This document shows positions 15,143-23,621 of a DNA stretch of 24,912 nucleotides, one piece after another. Under the pieces are notes generated by a model. That model was given only the letters and a program-made list of their open reading frames with translations, searched no databases and was not told the DNA's origin. The number at the start of each line of letters is the position of its first letter. The first letter of the stretch is position 1. Source of the DNA: DATDRS01 sp035291605 (GTDB taxonomy: Bacteria > Chloroflexota > Anaerolineae > Anaerolineales > UBA6663); the NCBI GenBank assembly GCA_035291605.1, contig DATDRS010000044.1:1-24912 (forward strand). The letters are read 5' to 3'. The translations under genes were made by a program, and so were the position numbers.

Positions 15143-18100
15143 ATGATCCGGCCCCATGCGCCCTTCGCAGCGCGCTATGTTGACTACGGCAAGGTGTTCA
15201 CACCGAACGGGGCCCTCGACTTCAGCACCCTGGCCTACTCGGACGGCGAGGTCGCCCGCTATGGGCCACAACTCTTCAACCGGGGCCTGCTTTTCCCGGA
15301 AAGCTCACCCTTCGCCAGCCAGATCGGCGCCGTATCCGCGGCGCTGCTCATGTTTGAGGGCGGCTTCCTCTTCACGCTGGTGCAGCGCCGGCGCGAGGGT
15401 GAGCTGAGCGCCCGCGGCAACGCGCGCACCGACCGATCCTTCAACCAGGTGCGCTTCGTCATTCTCACCCGCGAGATGATCGAGCAAGCCTTTGCCGCCC
15501 GGACCGGGCTGTATACCAGCCTGGCCCTGGCCGCGCGCGACCCGGCTGCCCGGGTCTGGCTGAAAGACTACACCGCCAGCGGCGAGGAGCAGGCCTGGAG
15601 CCCGCCGCTCAAGCGGGTGGACCCCAGCGCGCCCGATCCCGAGGCCGTTCGCTTCGTGGCGAACGCTCTGGTGGCCGCCGCGGTGCGTAGCGCCACCGAA
15701 CCAAGCGCGCGCGGCAATACCGGGACCAATGCTACCGGGCCACAGCCCATCAGCGTGCCGCTGCTGCGGGGAGACCTGTTGGAGAATCTGCAACTGGTGG
15801 AGGCGGTGCAGTATTGGGTGCTGCCGCGCCTGGGCGTGATTTCGTTCGCGCTCGACTACGTGAGCATCCAGAACGTGCACCTGCGCCTCTTCCACTTGCC
15901 GACCGATGCGCCGGCCCCGCTGCCACCGGACCGGGTCTTTGCGCTGCGCGCGGGTCCGGGCGGCGCGCGTTTCGCCGACGACTACTACACGTCGGTGAGC
16001 GGACTGGCGCATGAGGCGCTTTACGATGCGGCGCTGCCCGGTCTGCTGGCGCTCCGGGTCACCACGGCCGAGGCCGTCAACATGTTTAAGATTGAAAAAT
16101 ACGGACAACCGTTTCCGGGAACAGAGGCGCTGCGTCTGTATCCGGAGCCGGCCCAGCTGGGCGAGCGGCGTTTCAACTTTCTGCGGCGCGTGCCGCGCGA
16201 TGACCTGTTCGAGCTGTTGCGGCGGGCCGAACTGCCGGCTGAGCTGCGCCTGGATTTGCTGCAGGTGGCTTTCGAGGCCGCGCATGGCCTGCTGGTTCTG
16301 TATGCGCCGGTGCACCTGGCGGTGCCGCGCCCCGCCCGCGACGACGAGCGCATCCGAGCGCTGCTGCGCGCCTCGTTGGGCAAGAGCCCAGAAGTGTCGC
16401 TCGACGTATGGGCGCCGGGCGAGCAGGCCGAACTGTTTCGTGACCTGCTGTTGGCGCGCCGCGCGCCTCCGCCTGCCGGGCGCGCGTTGACCCTGGCCAC
16501 CGGCCAGCCGCTGCTCGAGGCGCTGCTCCTGTGGCACCGCACGCCGGCGCTGGCGGCAGCGCTACAGGAAGTGGTCGCCCATGATCCGGCGCTGTTCGGC
16601 GAGGCCTTGGCGGTGTTGGACCAGGCCACCGACCTCAAGGGCCTGCTCTGGCTCTGGCAAAACGCTGGCCAGCGCGAGTTGAAGAACTACTGCGCCCTGC
16701 TGGAACGGGCAGTGCAGCCAGCCTGGTATGCCAAATTGGCTCGCGACGCCGAAACCTGGCGCGAGCTGCTGGCCGAGGGGCGAGCGCTGGCGCTGAATGC
16801 GCCGGCGGGCGGCCAAACCGGGACCGCCGAGGTTGGCAGCCTGCTGCGCGTCCTGCCGCGGGCCCTGGTCCCCTTCGTGTGGCAGGCCAGCTTGGCCACA
16901 GCCGAGCACGACGCCGCCTTTGCCGAATGGTGGCTCTTCAACGAAGCGCTGGCGCTGCCCGAGCAACTGCCCGCCCTTTGGGAGGCACTGCAGCGCCTGC
17001 CGGCCGAGGCCCTGCGCGCCGCCGGGCCGGAGCTCAACTACCTGCTGGGCCGGGTGACGGGATTGTCGCTGCTGCAGGCCTGCACACCGCCCGGCTACAG
17101 CGAAGCCAGCGAGGCCCTGTACGCGACAGTCCTGCGCGCCTGGCTGGCGTCCGGCTTCCGCTCGCCAGTGGGCGACCTGGCGTTGGCGAACGAAGACATC
17201 CGGTTCCTCATTGCGCACCTGCCCGAGAGCAACGACATCCTGGCGGCCATTGCGGCCTCGTCCGCCCAGGCGCCCGCCGTGCATGGGCTGCCACCGGACC
17301 AGGCGCTGCGCTGGGCCCAGGCCGCCAGCGGCGAGCGGCGCAAGCCCTATCGCCCCGCCGGCCATGACTGCCTGTTCCAGCGGCTAATCGAGCTGCCAGC
17401 GCCGAACGAGCCCTTGCTTTGGCACCTGCTGGTCGAGGACGAGGGTACGGCGGGCGGCGCCATGCCCTGGGCAAACTACGCGGCGCTGGTGACCCGCAGC
17501 CGCGCCCAGGTGGACGCGCTGCAGTTCCCGCCTCAGTCGCGACTGCGCGCCTACCTGGAGGTGGCCAACGGGTTGCAGAACCGCGATATGGCCGAGACCT
17601 TTTACCAAAACCACATCGACATCCGCCGCGTGTTTGTCCTGCTGGCCGCGCACCCCGTTCGGGCCGCGAGACCCGGCCCGTCGGGGCGAGACGGCCAGGC
17701 TGACCCGGCGAGCGCGGCGGACCTGATGGACAGCCTCTTGCCACTGACGGCGTTCCATTTGCAGGAGACCAATCCCGACCTGAAGAAGCGCGCGGCAGAT
17801 TTGTTGCGCGCTGGCCTGCAGCGTCCCGACGTCACGACCCACCTGCAGGGTCTGCCAGACAACGTCCTGGCCTACTTGCGCCAGCACTTCTGCGAGGGGC
17901 ACCCAGCCCTGGCGGCGGCCGGGCATTGGATCGAGGCCGAGTTGTCCCGCCGCAACAACGCCTATCACCTGAAGGCGCCCGCGAAGGCTGCGGCGCACCG
18001 ACCTGGCCGGGCCAGGCCGGCCTCAGAGCCCGCTGCATCGGCCCCATCCAGGCCGCCTACGGCCGAGCCTGCAGCGACCGAGAGGCCCTCGGCGGCAGTG

Positions 18101-18352
18101 GCGGGGGCCGCCACCCCGCCGCCAGCTGCGCAGGCCGCGCCACTCCTGGGCGAGGTGGCGCTGCCAGGCGCCGGGCCGAAGACGCGGGATACCGCAGTCT
18201 TGCTATGGATCGCTATCGTCGTGATCCTCTTGCTCACCTGCGCCGTCTTGGTCGGCGCCATAGTCTGGATCCAGTCCCTGCCGTCGGCCAAGTCCTTCCT
18301 GGATTTCCTGTATTCGATGGGGTCATTCGGGACTCTCGGGCTTATGGCTTAG
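15143..18352 (+). CDS. Large GTPase-associated protein with C-terminal membrane anchor, function unknown
   Basis: A 1069-residue protein. I chose ATG 15143 (GGGA about 9 bases upstream) over the in-frame TTG at 15104, whose extra residues look non-conserved. Residues about 1-360 are mixed alpha/beta, with strands such as 'FNQVRFVILTREMIEQAFAA' and 'LVEAVQYWVLPRLGVISFAL'. About 370-940 is a long, Leu/Ala-rich helical region resembling an alpha-solenoid. About 945-1015 is a Pro/Ala-rich linker. One transmembrane segment follows (about 1018-1045, AVLLWIAIVVILLLTCAVLV), leaving a short C-terminal tail. Size, position right after the GTPase and the order alpha/beta domain then helical domain recall GAP1-like GTPase-associated proteins; this is analogy, not a confirmed match. 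It probably sits at the membrane as effector or scaffold for the GTPase. Its 3' end overlaps the convergent gene at 18323 by 30 bases. Confidence 0.75.
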   Translation: MIRPHAPFAARYVDYGKVFTPNGALDFSTLAYSDGEVARYGPQLFNRGLLFPESSPFASQIGAVSAALLMFEGGFLFTLVQRRREGELSARGNARTDRSFNQVRFVILTREMIEQAFAARTGLYTSLALAARDPAARVWLKDYTASGEEQAWSPPLKRVDPSAPDPEAVRFVANALVAAAVRSATEPSARGNTGTNATGPQPISVPLLRGDLLENLQLVEAVQYWVLPRLGVISFALDYVSIQNVHLRLFHLPTDAPAPLPPDRVFALRAGPGGARFADDYYTSVSGLAHEALYDAALPGLLALRVTTAEAVNMFKIEKYGQPFPGTEALRLYPEPAQLGERRFNFLRRVPRDDLFELLRRAELPAELRLDLLQVAFEAAHGLLVLYAPVHLAVPRPARDDERIRALLRASLGKSPEVSLDVWAPGEQAELFRDLLLARRAPPPAGRALTLATGQPLLEALLLWHRTPALAAALQEVVAHDPALFGEALAVLDQATDLKGLLWLWQNAGQRELKNYCALLERAVQPAWYAKLARDAETWRELLAEGRALALNAPAGGQTGTAEVGSLLRVLPRALVPFVWQASLATAEHDAAFAEWWLFNEALALPEQLPALWEALQRLPAEALRAAGPELNYLLGRVTGLSLLQACTPPGYSEASEALYATVLRAWLASGFRSPVGDLALANEDIRFLIAHLPESNDILAAIAASSAQAPAVHGLPPDQALRWAQAASGERRKPYRPAGHDCLFQRLIELPAPNEPLLWHLLVEDEGTAGGAMPWANYAALVTRSRAQVDALQFPPQSRLRAYLEVANGLQNRDMAETFYQNHIDIRRVFVLLAAHPVRAARPGPSGRDGQADPASAADLMDSLLPLTAFHLQETNPDLKKRAADLLRAGLQRPDVTTHLQGLPDNVLAYLRQHFCEGHPALAAAGHWIEAELSRRNNAYHLKAPAKAAAHRPGRARPASEPAASAPSRPPTAEPAATERPSAAVAGAATPPPAAQAAPLLGEVALPGAGPKTRDTAVLLWIAIVVILLLTCAVLVGAIVWIQSLPSAKSFLDFLYSMGSFGTLGLMA

Positions 18353-18781
18353 CTTCTGCAAATTTGCCACGGCCTCGTCGAGGCGATGAGACAGCGCGCG
18401 GATCACGCCCAGCGCCAGCGGCGGCTTTTCAGCCAGCAGTTCCCAGAAGTCGTCGTGGTCAATCTTGAGAGCCGTCAGGTCGGTGAGCGCCACGCAATCG
18501 GCAGAACGCGGCTGGCGCGAGATGATGCCCATCTCGCCGATGCTGCTCCTGGGATGACGCGTAGCCACCTGTCCCACACCTCGGATGACGATGCTGGCCT
18601 CGCCATCCACGATGATGTAAAGACAATCGCCCGGGTCGCCTTGCCGGATGAGCGCCTCACCTGCGTTGAAATGGATCTCCTGCGCCACGAGAGCCACCGG
18701 CGCTAAATCCTCGCTCGCAATCTGGTTAAAGAGTTCCGCGCTTTTGAGAAACAGGATGCGTTCGATGGTGGAGAGGGGCAT
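18323..18781 (-). CDS. Stand-alone cyclic-nucleotide-binding domain protein
   Basis: A 152-residue protein made almost entirely of a Crp/cNMP-binding fold (about 8-135), with no helix-turn-helix after it. The glycine-rich start 'IRQGDPGDCLYIIVDGEASI' is typical. The phosphate-binding cassette is intact at the key points: G82-E83 and R92-S93-A94, so cAMP or cGMP binding is plausible. It is 28 bases downstream of the transporter-HEAT gene and on the same strand. Related transporters in other bacteria carry this domain fused at the C-terminus, so this may be the detached regulatory part. The start ATG 18781 has only a weak ribosome site. The last 30 bases overlap the convergent large gene. Confidence 0.87.
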   Translation of the reverse strand: MPLSTIERILFLKSAELFNQIASEDLAPVALVAQEIHFNAGEALIRQGDPGDCLYIIVDGEASIVIRGVGQVATRHPRSSIGEMGIISRQPRSADCVALTDLTALKIDHDDFWELLAEKPPLALGVIRALSHRLDEAVANLQKLSHKPESPE

Positions 18782-18809
18782 GGGGCTTTCGGTGGGTGGC
18801 GATCAGAGA

Positions 18810-21695
18810 TCAGTTATTGGAGATTAGAGATTGGGCGTAGCGTTGAACGAGGGGGAAACGGTTATCGGCGGCGTGGGTTTTCAGGAGGGCGGTGAAGCGC
18901 GCGGGATCAAGAAGCGTCCGGCACGCGGCCAGGGCCGTCTCGCGCAAAAGGGCATCGTCGGAGTCCAGCGCGGCCAGCACCGGCTCGGCCAGTTCGGTTT
19001 GCCTCAGCACACCGATGCGGGCAATCGCGCAAGCCCGCAGCCACACGTCAGAGCCGCCCGCCAACTCGCTCAGCCGGTCGCCCAGAGAGCGGCGCGGAAG
19101 GGCCAACCGTTTCTGGGCCACCTCCAGCGCGCGTTCGACCGGCGCTTCGACAAGGGGGAGCAATAATTCCGCGACCTGGCGCTCGGCCAGGTTGTCGAGG
19201 AACTCCAGCGCGAGCGCGCGCGTATGGCTTTGCTCCGCTCCCAATAGATGGCGCACCCGCTGAATCTGCTGGAAGGAGTCGGGATACAGCAGGTTGAGCA
19301 AATGGAAAACCCGGTCGAGCGTCAGGCTCAGGCGCACGCGGATCGCGTCCGTCATCAAAACATCCGATCCATCTGCGCCCAAATCGGCCTGCCGGACGAT
19401 CCAGAGGTAACCGCTGCGCAGTTCATCGAGAAGGGCCGCACGCAGCCTGTCCTCTGCCAGGTGAACTCCCACTCCCTCCATCCGCAGCCGGGCTAACGCC
19501 TGATAGACCTCGCCCCGGATGATTTCGTCGGCGCTGTCGAAGTGCGCCAGTAACAAGTCCACGGCGGATCGGGTGCGCATACGCTGCAGGAGGCGCGGCA
19601 CGTAAGGGCCGCCGACGGGGTCACTCAACACCGGCTCCAACTCCACCTCGATCCCGCCGCCACGCCCTGCGTGCGCCAGGGCTTCCACGGCCGCGAGGAC
19701 AGTGGTTTTGTCGCGCAGCTTTCGGATCAGGTGCAGGAGCATATCGCGGCTGGCCAGCGCCCCCGCGGCGCGGATTGCGCTCAACCGCACCTCCCGGTGA
19801 ACATCGTCTAACAGTGGGACCAGTGGGGCGTAAAACGCCGGCGCCCGGATGACGCCGATCGCGCGCGCGCCTTCCTGCCGGGCAAGCGGATCATCACTGT
19901 CTAACATCCCTTTGAGTTCCACCGTCGCACGCCGGACTCCGTCGAGGCTGCCGTGCGTGATCAGGCCGATCACTACTGCGCCCTTGACGCGCGGGTCGGC
20001 CTCCACCAGCAACGGCGTGACGCGAGGAATCGCCAATAAGCCGACCATGGCGCACAGCGCTGCCACGGCTGCTGCGCGCACGTCGGCCTCAGGCGCGCCG
20101 AGCAGGGCGCCGACAGTCTCCGCGTACCGGGCATTGCCCTGCCGCCCCAGGTACTGCAGCGCCTGGAGGCGCACCGCCGCCGAGGGATGAGCCAGGAGAG
20201 GCGCCACGTGCTGGTCCCAATTGACGGCCGGCGCTCCCGCGATCAATTGCAGCGCATTGAGCACGCGCAACTCGTCTGAATGACGGAGCGCGGCCGCCAA
20301 TACCTGCACGGTGGTTTCGTCGGTAATACTGAGCGTCGTCCCGTCGAGGTCGAGGAGGCGGCGCTTCAGGCTGTCGGCCAGGGCGCGGGTGTACTGGCGG
20401 CGCGTCCATGGAAGCAAGGCCAGCCAGAGGACAGCCAACGCCAGGAGTGGAAAAGAATAGTAAAGATATTTCCAACCCGGCGCGTCTCGCACGAGCAGAA
20501 AAACCACGCCCGCCATGCCAAAGGTGACGGCGTACAGCGTCTCAAACAGTTCCTTGGCGCGTTGCTGCAACACCGGAGAGATGGGCAAATACAGCACGTT
20601 GAGGGCAGCGCTGTTGATGGTGCGCCGGAAGGCGGGATCGGCGGCGATGATGAGCGTAATCGCCAGCAACACCTGGCTGGTGAGCAGGCTCAGCCCGGCG
20701 CCCAGGGCGATGCCGAGCGGAAAGAACAGCAGAGCCGCAAAGACGCCAAAGCGGCTCATCACGCGGCCGGCGAAATAAACCTGCATGCCGAACCCGGCCA
20801 AACCCGCCCAAAACTCGAAGGCGCCCAGGTAGGCCGCCATCTCTGTCCCGCGTCCCGCGAAACTTGCTTGGAGCGCCAAATAGAACTCATATGCGGTGAC
20901 GTTGATCAACAACGACACCAGGATGGTCAGGCCGCCGATGGCGAGCAGCAGTGGAGATTGGGCGATGGCGCGCAAGTCGTCCTTCAGGCTTTTGCGGCCT
21001 GGGGCGGAGGCGGCCGGCGGGCGGCGGGCGGAAGCAGCCTGGCGCCTGGTTCGCCCCAACGTCCACGCGCAAGCCATGCACACAGCCAGCGCGCCCGCCA
21101 CCACCCACAACAGATTGCTCACCCCGATGACCCTGACCAGGGCTGCCAGGGACAGGCCGGCGACGATTTTGGCCAACGCGCCGCCGGAGGCGATCAGCCC
21201 GAACAGCCGCTTGGCCTCGCGCGGATCGAAGACCTCCCCGGCCAGGCTCCAGAACTGGAGGATGGCGAGGGTGTAAGCCACTTCCACAGACAAGTGGAGC
21301 GCAGCCAACACCGCGAAGCCTTTGCCAAGCGGCGTCCCCAGCAAAACCCGAAACAGCACGACACCGCCGAGCAAGAAAGCATTGGAACCGATGATCAGCT
21401 GCGTCAGGGAGAAGCGGGCGGCTAAGCGGTTATACAGCAGGAGCGAGGGGACGATAGAAATCGCCGGGAGGATGAACAGGTAAGGCGCAGCCGACGCCGG
21501 CAGTCCGCTCAAGAACAGCGTGTTCGACACCGTCAACCCGACGGTGAGCACGCCGCCGACGGCTGCTGCCGAATAGAGGATCATCACGCTGACGCGCCGG
21601 CCCTCGCCGGGCTGGACCTGCAACGCTGTCTGAAGCCAGCGGAGAAAGGTTAGCCTGGCGGCAGCAGTCGCCGTAGTCTGAGGTTCTCCGATCAC
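18810..21695 (-). CDS. Npt/TLC-like MFS transporter fused to HEAT repeats
   Basis: About 961 residues (962 if the first of two adjacent GTG codons, at 21698, is used). The second GTG (21695) makes a GTGA overlap with the stop of the acetyltransferase gene, which suggests translational coupling, so I use it. Residues about 35-435 hold 10-12 hydrophobic segments, with 'FDPREAKRLFGLIASGGAL' between segments, a hallmark of the nucleotide (ATP/ADP) translocase-like branch of the MFS. Residues about 460-955 are HEAT/PBS-lyase-like helical repeats ('SAAVRLQALQYLGRQGNARY', 'ADVRAAAVAALCAM', 'HREVRLSAIRAAGALA'). The transporter part would move a solute, perhaps a nucleotide, across the inner membrane, and the solenoid would face the cytoplasm. 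The substrate is not shown. The next gene encodes a cNMP-binding protein, a likely partner. Confidence 0.85.
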   Translation of the reverse strand: MIGEPQTTATAAARLTFLRWLQTALQVQPGEGRRVSVMILYSAAAVGGVLTVGLTVSNTLFLSGLPASAAPYLFILPAISIVPSLLLYNRLAARFSLTQLIIGSNAFLLGGVVLFRVLLGTPLGKGFAVLAALHLSVEVAYTLAILQFWSLAGEVFDPREAKRLFGLIASGGALAKIVAGLSLAALVRVIGVSNLLWVVAGALAVCMACAWTLGRTRRQAASARRPPAASAPGRKSLKDDLRAIAQSPLLLAIGGLTILVSLLINVTAYEFYLALQASFAGRGTEMAAYLGAFEFWAGLAGFGMQVYFAGRVMSRFGVFAALLFFPLGIALGAGLSLLTSQVLLAITLIIAADPAFRRTINSAALNVLYLPISPVLQQRAKELFETLYAVTFGMAGVVFLLVRDAPGWKYLYYSFPLLALAVLWLALLPWTRRQYTRALADSLKRRLLDLDGTTLSITDETTVQVLAAALRHSDELRVLNALQLIAGAPAVNWDQHVAPLLAHPSAAVRLQALQYLGRQGNARYAETVGALLGAPEADVRAAAVAALCAMVGLLAIPRVTPLLVEADPRVKGAVVIGLITHGSLDGVRRATVELKGMLDSDDPLARQEGARAIGVIRAPAFYAPLVPLLDDVHREVRLSAIRAAGALASRDMLLHLIRKLRDKTTVLAAVEALAHAGRGGGIEVELEPVLSDPVGGPYVPRLLQRMRTRSAVDLLLAHFDSADEIIRGEVYQALARLRMEGVGVHLAEDRLRAALLDELRSGYLWIVRQADLGADGSDVLMTDAIRVRLSLTLDRVFHLLNLLYPDSFQQIQRVRHLLGAEQSHTRALALEFLDNLAERQVAELLLPLVEAPVERALEVAQKRLALPRRSLGDRLSELAGGSDVWLRACAIARIGVLRQTELAEPVLAALDSDDALLRETALAACRTLLDPARFTALLKTHAADNRFPLVQRYAQSLISNN

Positions 21696-22243
21696 CACAT
21701 ATAGTCCCCGACGTAAACAGGGTCTTGTCTGAAGGCGGCCTGCGCCAGTGGACCTTTTGCCGAGACAAACAGCATCATGATGCGGTCGCCCTCGGTCGGG
21801 TTCTCTTTTGACCCATAGAGAATCTTCAGGTCGTCCATCGGCGTCCAGCCGGCGGCGCCATAAAAACGCTTCAACTCCGGCTGGCAGCGCAGCATAGCCA
21901 CGTCGGCGTCGCTCGCCAGGATATGCGCAGTGGCCGCTTCGACGACCTGATGTCCGTGGCCGCGCCCGCGCACGTCAGGAAAAGTGAAAACTGCGCTCAA
22001 GCCATAGGTCCGGTAGGATGCGCCTGTGTGGGACAAATCCCGCCAGGTGACCAAGGCATGGCTGAGGAGGACGCGCTTCTCCATCAGGGCGAAACTCACC
22101 GGATGGGTCTCTGGCTGCATAAAGTCCCAGCCGATAGGTTTCCGGCGAAAGACCTCCCACGCATACGTCCGCATGAAGGCCACGATTTGCCACTTCAGGT
22201 AAGCCGGGAGTTTCCGAGCCGGATAGATGCGCAGATGCGGCAT
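21692..22243 (-). CDS. GNAT-family N-acetyltransferase
   Basis: A 183-residue protein of usual GNAT length. The acetyl-CoA loop (motif A) is visible as FTFPDVRGRGHGHQVVEAA, with R92-G-R-G95-H-G97, and motif B as RFYGAAGW (126-133). The N-terminus (RKLPAYLKWQIVAFMRTYAW) may form the acceptor site; the acceptor cannot be named. The start ATG 22243 has no strong ribosome site. It lies 53 bases after the STAS gene and overlaps the transporter start, so it is inside the same transcription unit. Its link to partner switching or transport is unexplained; acetylation of a neighbour is only a guess. Confidence 0.87.
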   Translation of the reverse strand: MPHLRIYPARKLPAYLKWQIVAFMRTYAWEVFRRKPIGWDFMQPETHPVSFALMEKRVLLSHALVTWRDLSHTGASYRTYGLSAVFTFPDVRGRGHGHQVVEAATAHILASDADVAMLRCQPELKRFYGAAGWTPMDDLKILYGSKENPTEGDRIMMLFVSAKGPLAQAAFRQDPVYVGDYMW

Positions 22244-22296
22244 TAGGGCGTATGCGACTGCCAGGCGTGGAAAAGGGATGAGGGAAAACCACGCAC

Positions 22297-22707
22297 TCAG
22301 AACGAGGCGAGGGCCGCAGCCTGGTCGTTGTAAATCTGGAAGAAGGAGGCCAGGCCGGTTTGCTCGAGTACCCCGGCCACACGCGGCTGTGGGTTGAGCA
22401 ATTTGACGTGCGGCTGGGGCCCACCCTCCCCAGCGTCGGCCACCGCCCGGATGGCCCGCCAGCCTTGTTCAGGGTCAGGTGGCTCCAGAGCGTTAAACAA
22501 AAGGGCGACGTTGTGCAGAGCCACCAGGCCGGCGCTGCTCGTGTAAGCGACGCCGCCCAGATCAATCAAAAGGTCGCGGGTGCCCTGCCGGTAGAGTGCT
22601 TGAGCCTGATCAATCACGGCGCGATAGTTGGAACCGTCCACGTCGCCGGATAGCCGTAAGATGGTAACTGGCACGCGCGCCTGGGTCTGTTCACTGGTCA
22701 TGTTCAT
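22297..22707 (-). CDS. STAS-domain anti-sigma factor antagonist (RsbV-like), copy 1
   Basis: A 136-residue STAS protein, start ATG 22707 with GGAG 7 bases upstream. The strand-helix pattern 'VTILRLSGDVDGSNY', 'LLIDLGGVAYTSSAGLVAL' and a C-terminal 'VLEQTGLASFFQIYND' is typical of RsbV/SpoIIAA. The phosphorylatable serine aligns with S58 in TSSAG. An insert of about 25 residues (about 73-100, Pro/Gly-rich) makes it longer than the usual 110 residues; copy 2 has an insert at the same place. In partner switching the unphosphorylated form binds the kinase (RsbW type) and frees its target. The start overlaps the kinase gene by 17 bases, which implies tight co-expression. Confidence 0.9.
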   Translation of the reverse strand: MNMTSEQTQARVPVTILRLSGDVDGSNYRAVIDQAQALYRQGTRDLLIDLGGVAYTSSAGLVALHNVALLFNALEPPDPEQGWRAIRAVADAGEGGPQPHVKLLNPQPRVAGVLEQTGLASFFQIYNDQAAALASF

Positions 22708-23146
22708 GGGGTGTCTCCTGGGATATGACGGAATGTGCGTTGGCTTTTTTTGTCAACGTCAGCTCGTTGCCACCCTGGCTGGTCAGGCGATGAGTTATGG
22801 CATCCACCAGGCAGCGGGTCAAGAAAACGCCCAATCCGCCAACGGGCCGCCGATCCAACGGCAGGGTCACGTCGGGGTCCGGCACGCGGGTTGGATCAAA
22901 TGGGGGCGCCTGGTCGCGCAAGCGCACCACCACGGCCTCGGCCTCGCGCCAGATTTCAATCTCAATGTCGCCCAGCTGACCGCCATAGCCATGTTTGATG
23001 ATGTTCGTGGCGGATTCGTCCACCGCCAACACGAGGTCGTCAATCGCCGAGGCGGACGCGTCGAGGGCAGCCCCTGTCTCCTGGATAAAACGCCGGATGG
23101 CGGCGAGGTTATGCACTTCAGCGGCGACGCGGAGCGTGACGGTCAT
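22691..23146 (-). CDS. RsbW-like anti-sigma factor / serine-protein kinase (HATPase_c_2)
   Basis: A 151-residue GHKL ATPase. I use ATG 23146, 16 bases after the STAS copy 2 stop, because the first conserved strand (TLRVAAEVHNLAAIRRFI) begins there; the frame stays open to 23209 but that would overlap the upstream gene and add no conserved residues. The N-box is LAVDESATNIIKHGY (E44, N48), the G1 box RDQAPPFDP (D78) and the G2 box GGLGVFLTRCLVDAI. All ATP-site residues are present. It should phosphorylate one or both adjacent STAS proteins and hold an unidentified target, classically a sigma factor. No sigma factor gene is in the window. Confidence 0.9.
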   Translation of the reverse strand: MTVTLRVAAEVHNLAAIRRFIQETGAALDASASAIDDLVLAVDESATNIIKHGYGGQLGDIEIEIWREAEAVVVRLRDQAPPFDPTRVPDPDVTLPLDRRPVGGLGVFLTRCLVDAITHRLTSQGGNELTLTKKANAHSVISQETPHEHDQ

Positions 23147-23162
23147 ATCACAGGCGCCTGCG

Positions 23163-23576
23163 TCAGCCCGCCGACCCGCCGAACGAATCCAGCGCAGTTT
23201 TGAGGTCACGGTGGACTTCTAAAAACATGTCCACCCCGGCCAGGGTCAACACTTCAAGGACCCGGGGGGTGGGGTTAAGCACCTTGAGATGCGGGGACTT
23301 GAAGGTGCCGTCACGCAGCCCAGCGCGCATCGCCTCGTCGCTTTCACCAGGCGCATCGGTGCGCAGCAAGTTGAAGATGTTATTGATGGCCCGAATCCCG
23401 GCGCTGCTCACAAAGGGGACCTCCGCCAGATCGAGCAGGAGATTGCGCATGCCCGCCGCGTGAGCCTGCTGGGCCTGCGCCTGAAATCGTTCATACGTGG
23501 TTGTGTCAATGTCGCCCGTGATGTGGAAGACGGTCACGGGGACCCGGCCAGCGTGTTGCGAAACGGTGATGTTCAT
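23163..23576 (-). CDS. STAS-domain anti-sigma factor antagonist (RsbV-like), copy 2
   Basis: A 137-residue paralogue of the STAS protein at 22297, start ATG 23576 with AAAGGAGAA in ribosome-site position. The two share the same frame of motifs: 'RVPVT' near residue 11, 'GD(V/I)D' at 21-24, 'SSAG' at 57-60, 'K(L/V)LNP.PRV' near 102 and a 20-residue C-terminal helix. The likely phospho-serine is S58. The insert after residue 72 is present here too. It lies just upstream of the kinase gene, while copy 1 lies just downstream, so one kinase is bracketed by two antagonists. Confidence 0.9.
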   Translation of the reverse strand: MNITVSQHAGRVPVTVFHITGDIDTTTYERFQAQAQQAHAAGMRNLLLDLAEVPFVSSAGIRAINNIFNLLRTDAPGESDEAMRAGLRDGTFKSPHLKVLNPTPRVLEVLTLAGVDMFLEVHRDLKTALDSFGGSAG

Positions 23577-23621
23577 AGGGCTTCTCCTTTAAGATGATTT
23601 GCTTTTGGAATCTTGCGCGGC

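Noticed and set aside
14085..15144. Long alternative frames on both strands over the GTPase gene
   Set aside because: They overlap the frame holding G1, G3 and G4 motifs and show Arg/Ala/Pro-rich shadow composition.
15305..17365. Minus-strand open frames of 410 and 267 codons
   Set aside because: Antisense to the 1069-residue gene; composition (Gln/Arg/Gly-rich) is typical of shadows and no domain is visible.
17655..17700. GC-rich stretch in the 1069-residue gene resembling an inserted dispersed repeat (PGPSGRDG)
   Set aside because: It is in frame and the likeness to intergenic repeats is weak without a genome-wide count.
20280..21425. 381-codon plus-strand open frame
   Set aside because: Antisense to the transporter-HEAT gene, low complexity, rich in Gln/Glu/Arg, with no recognisable domain.
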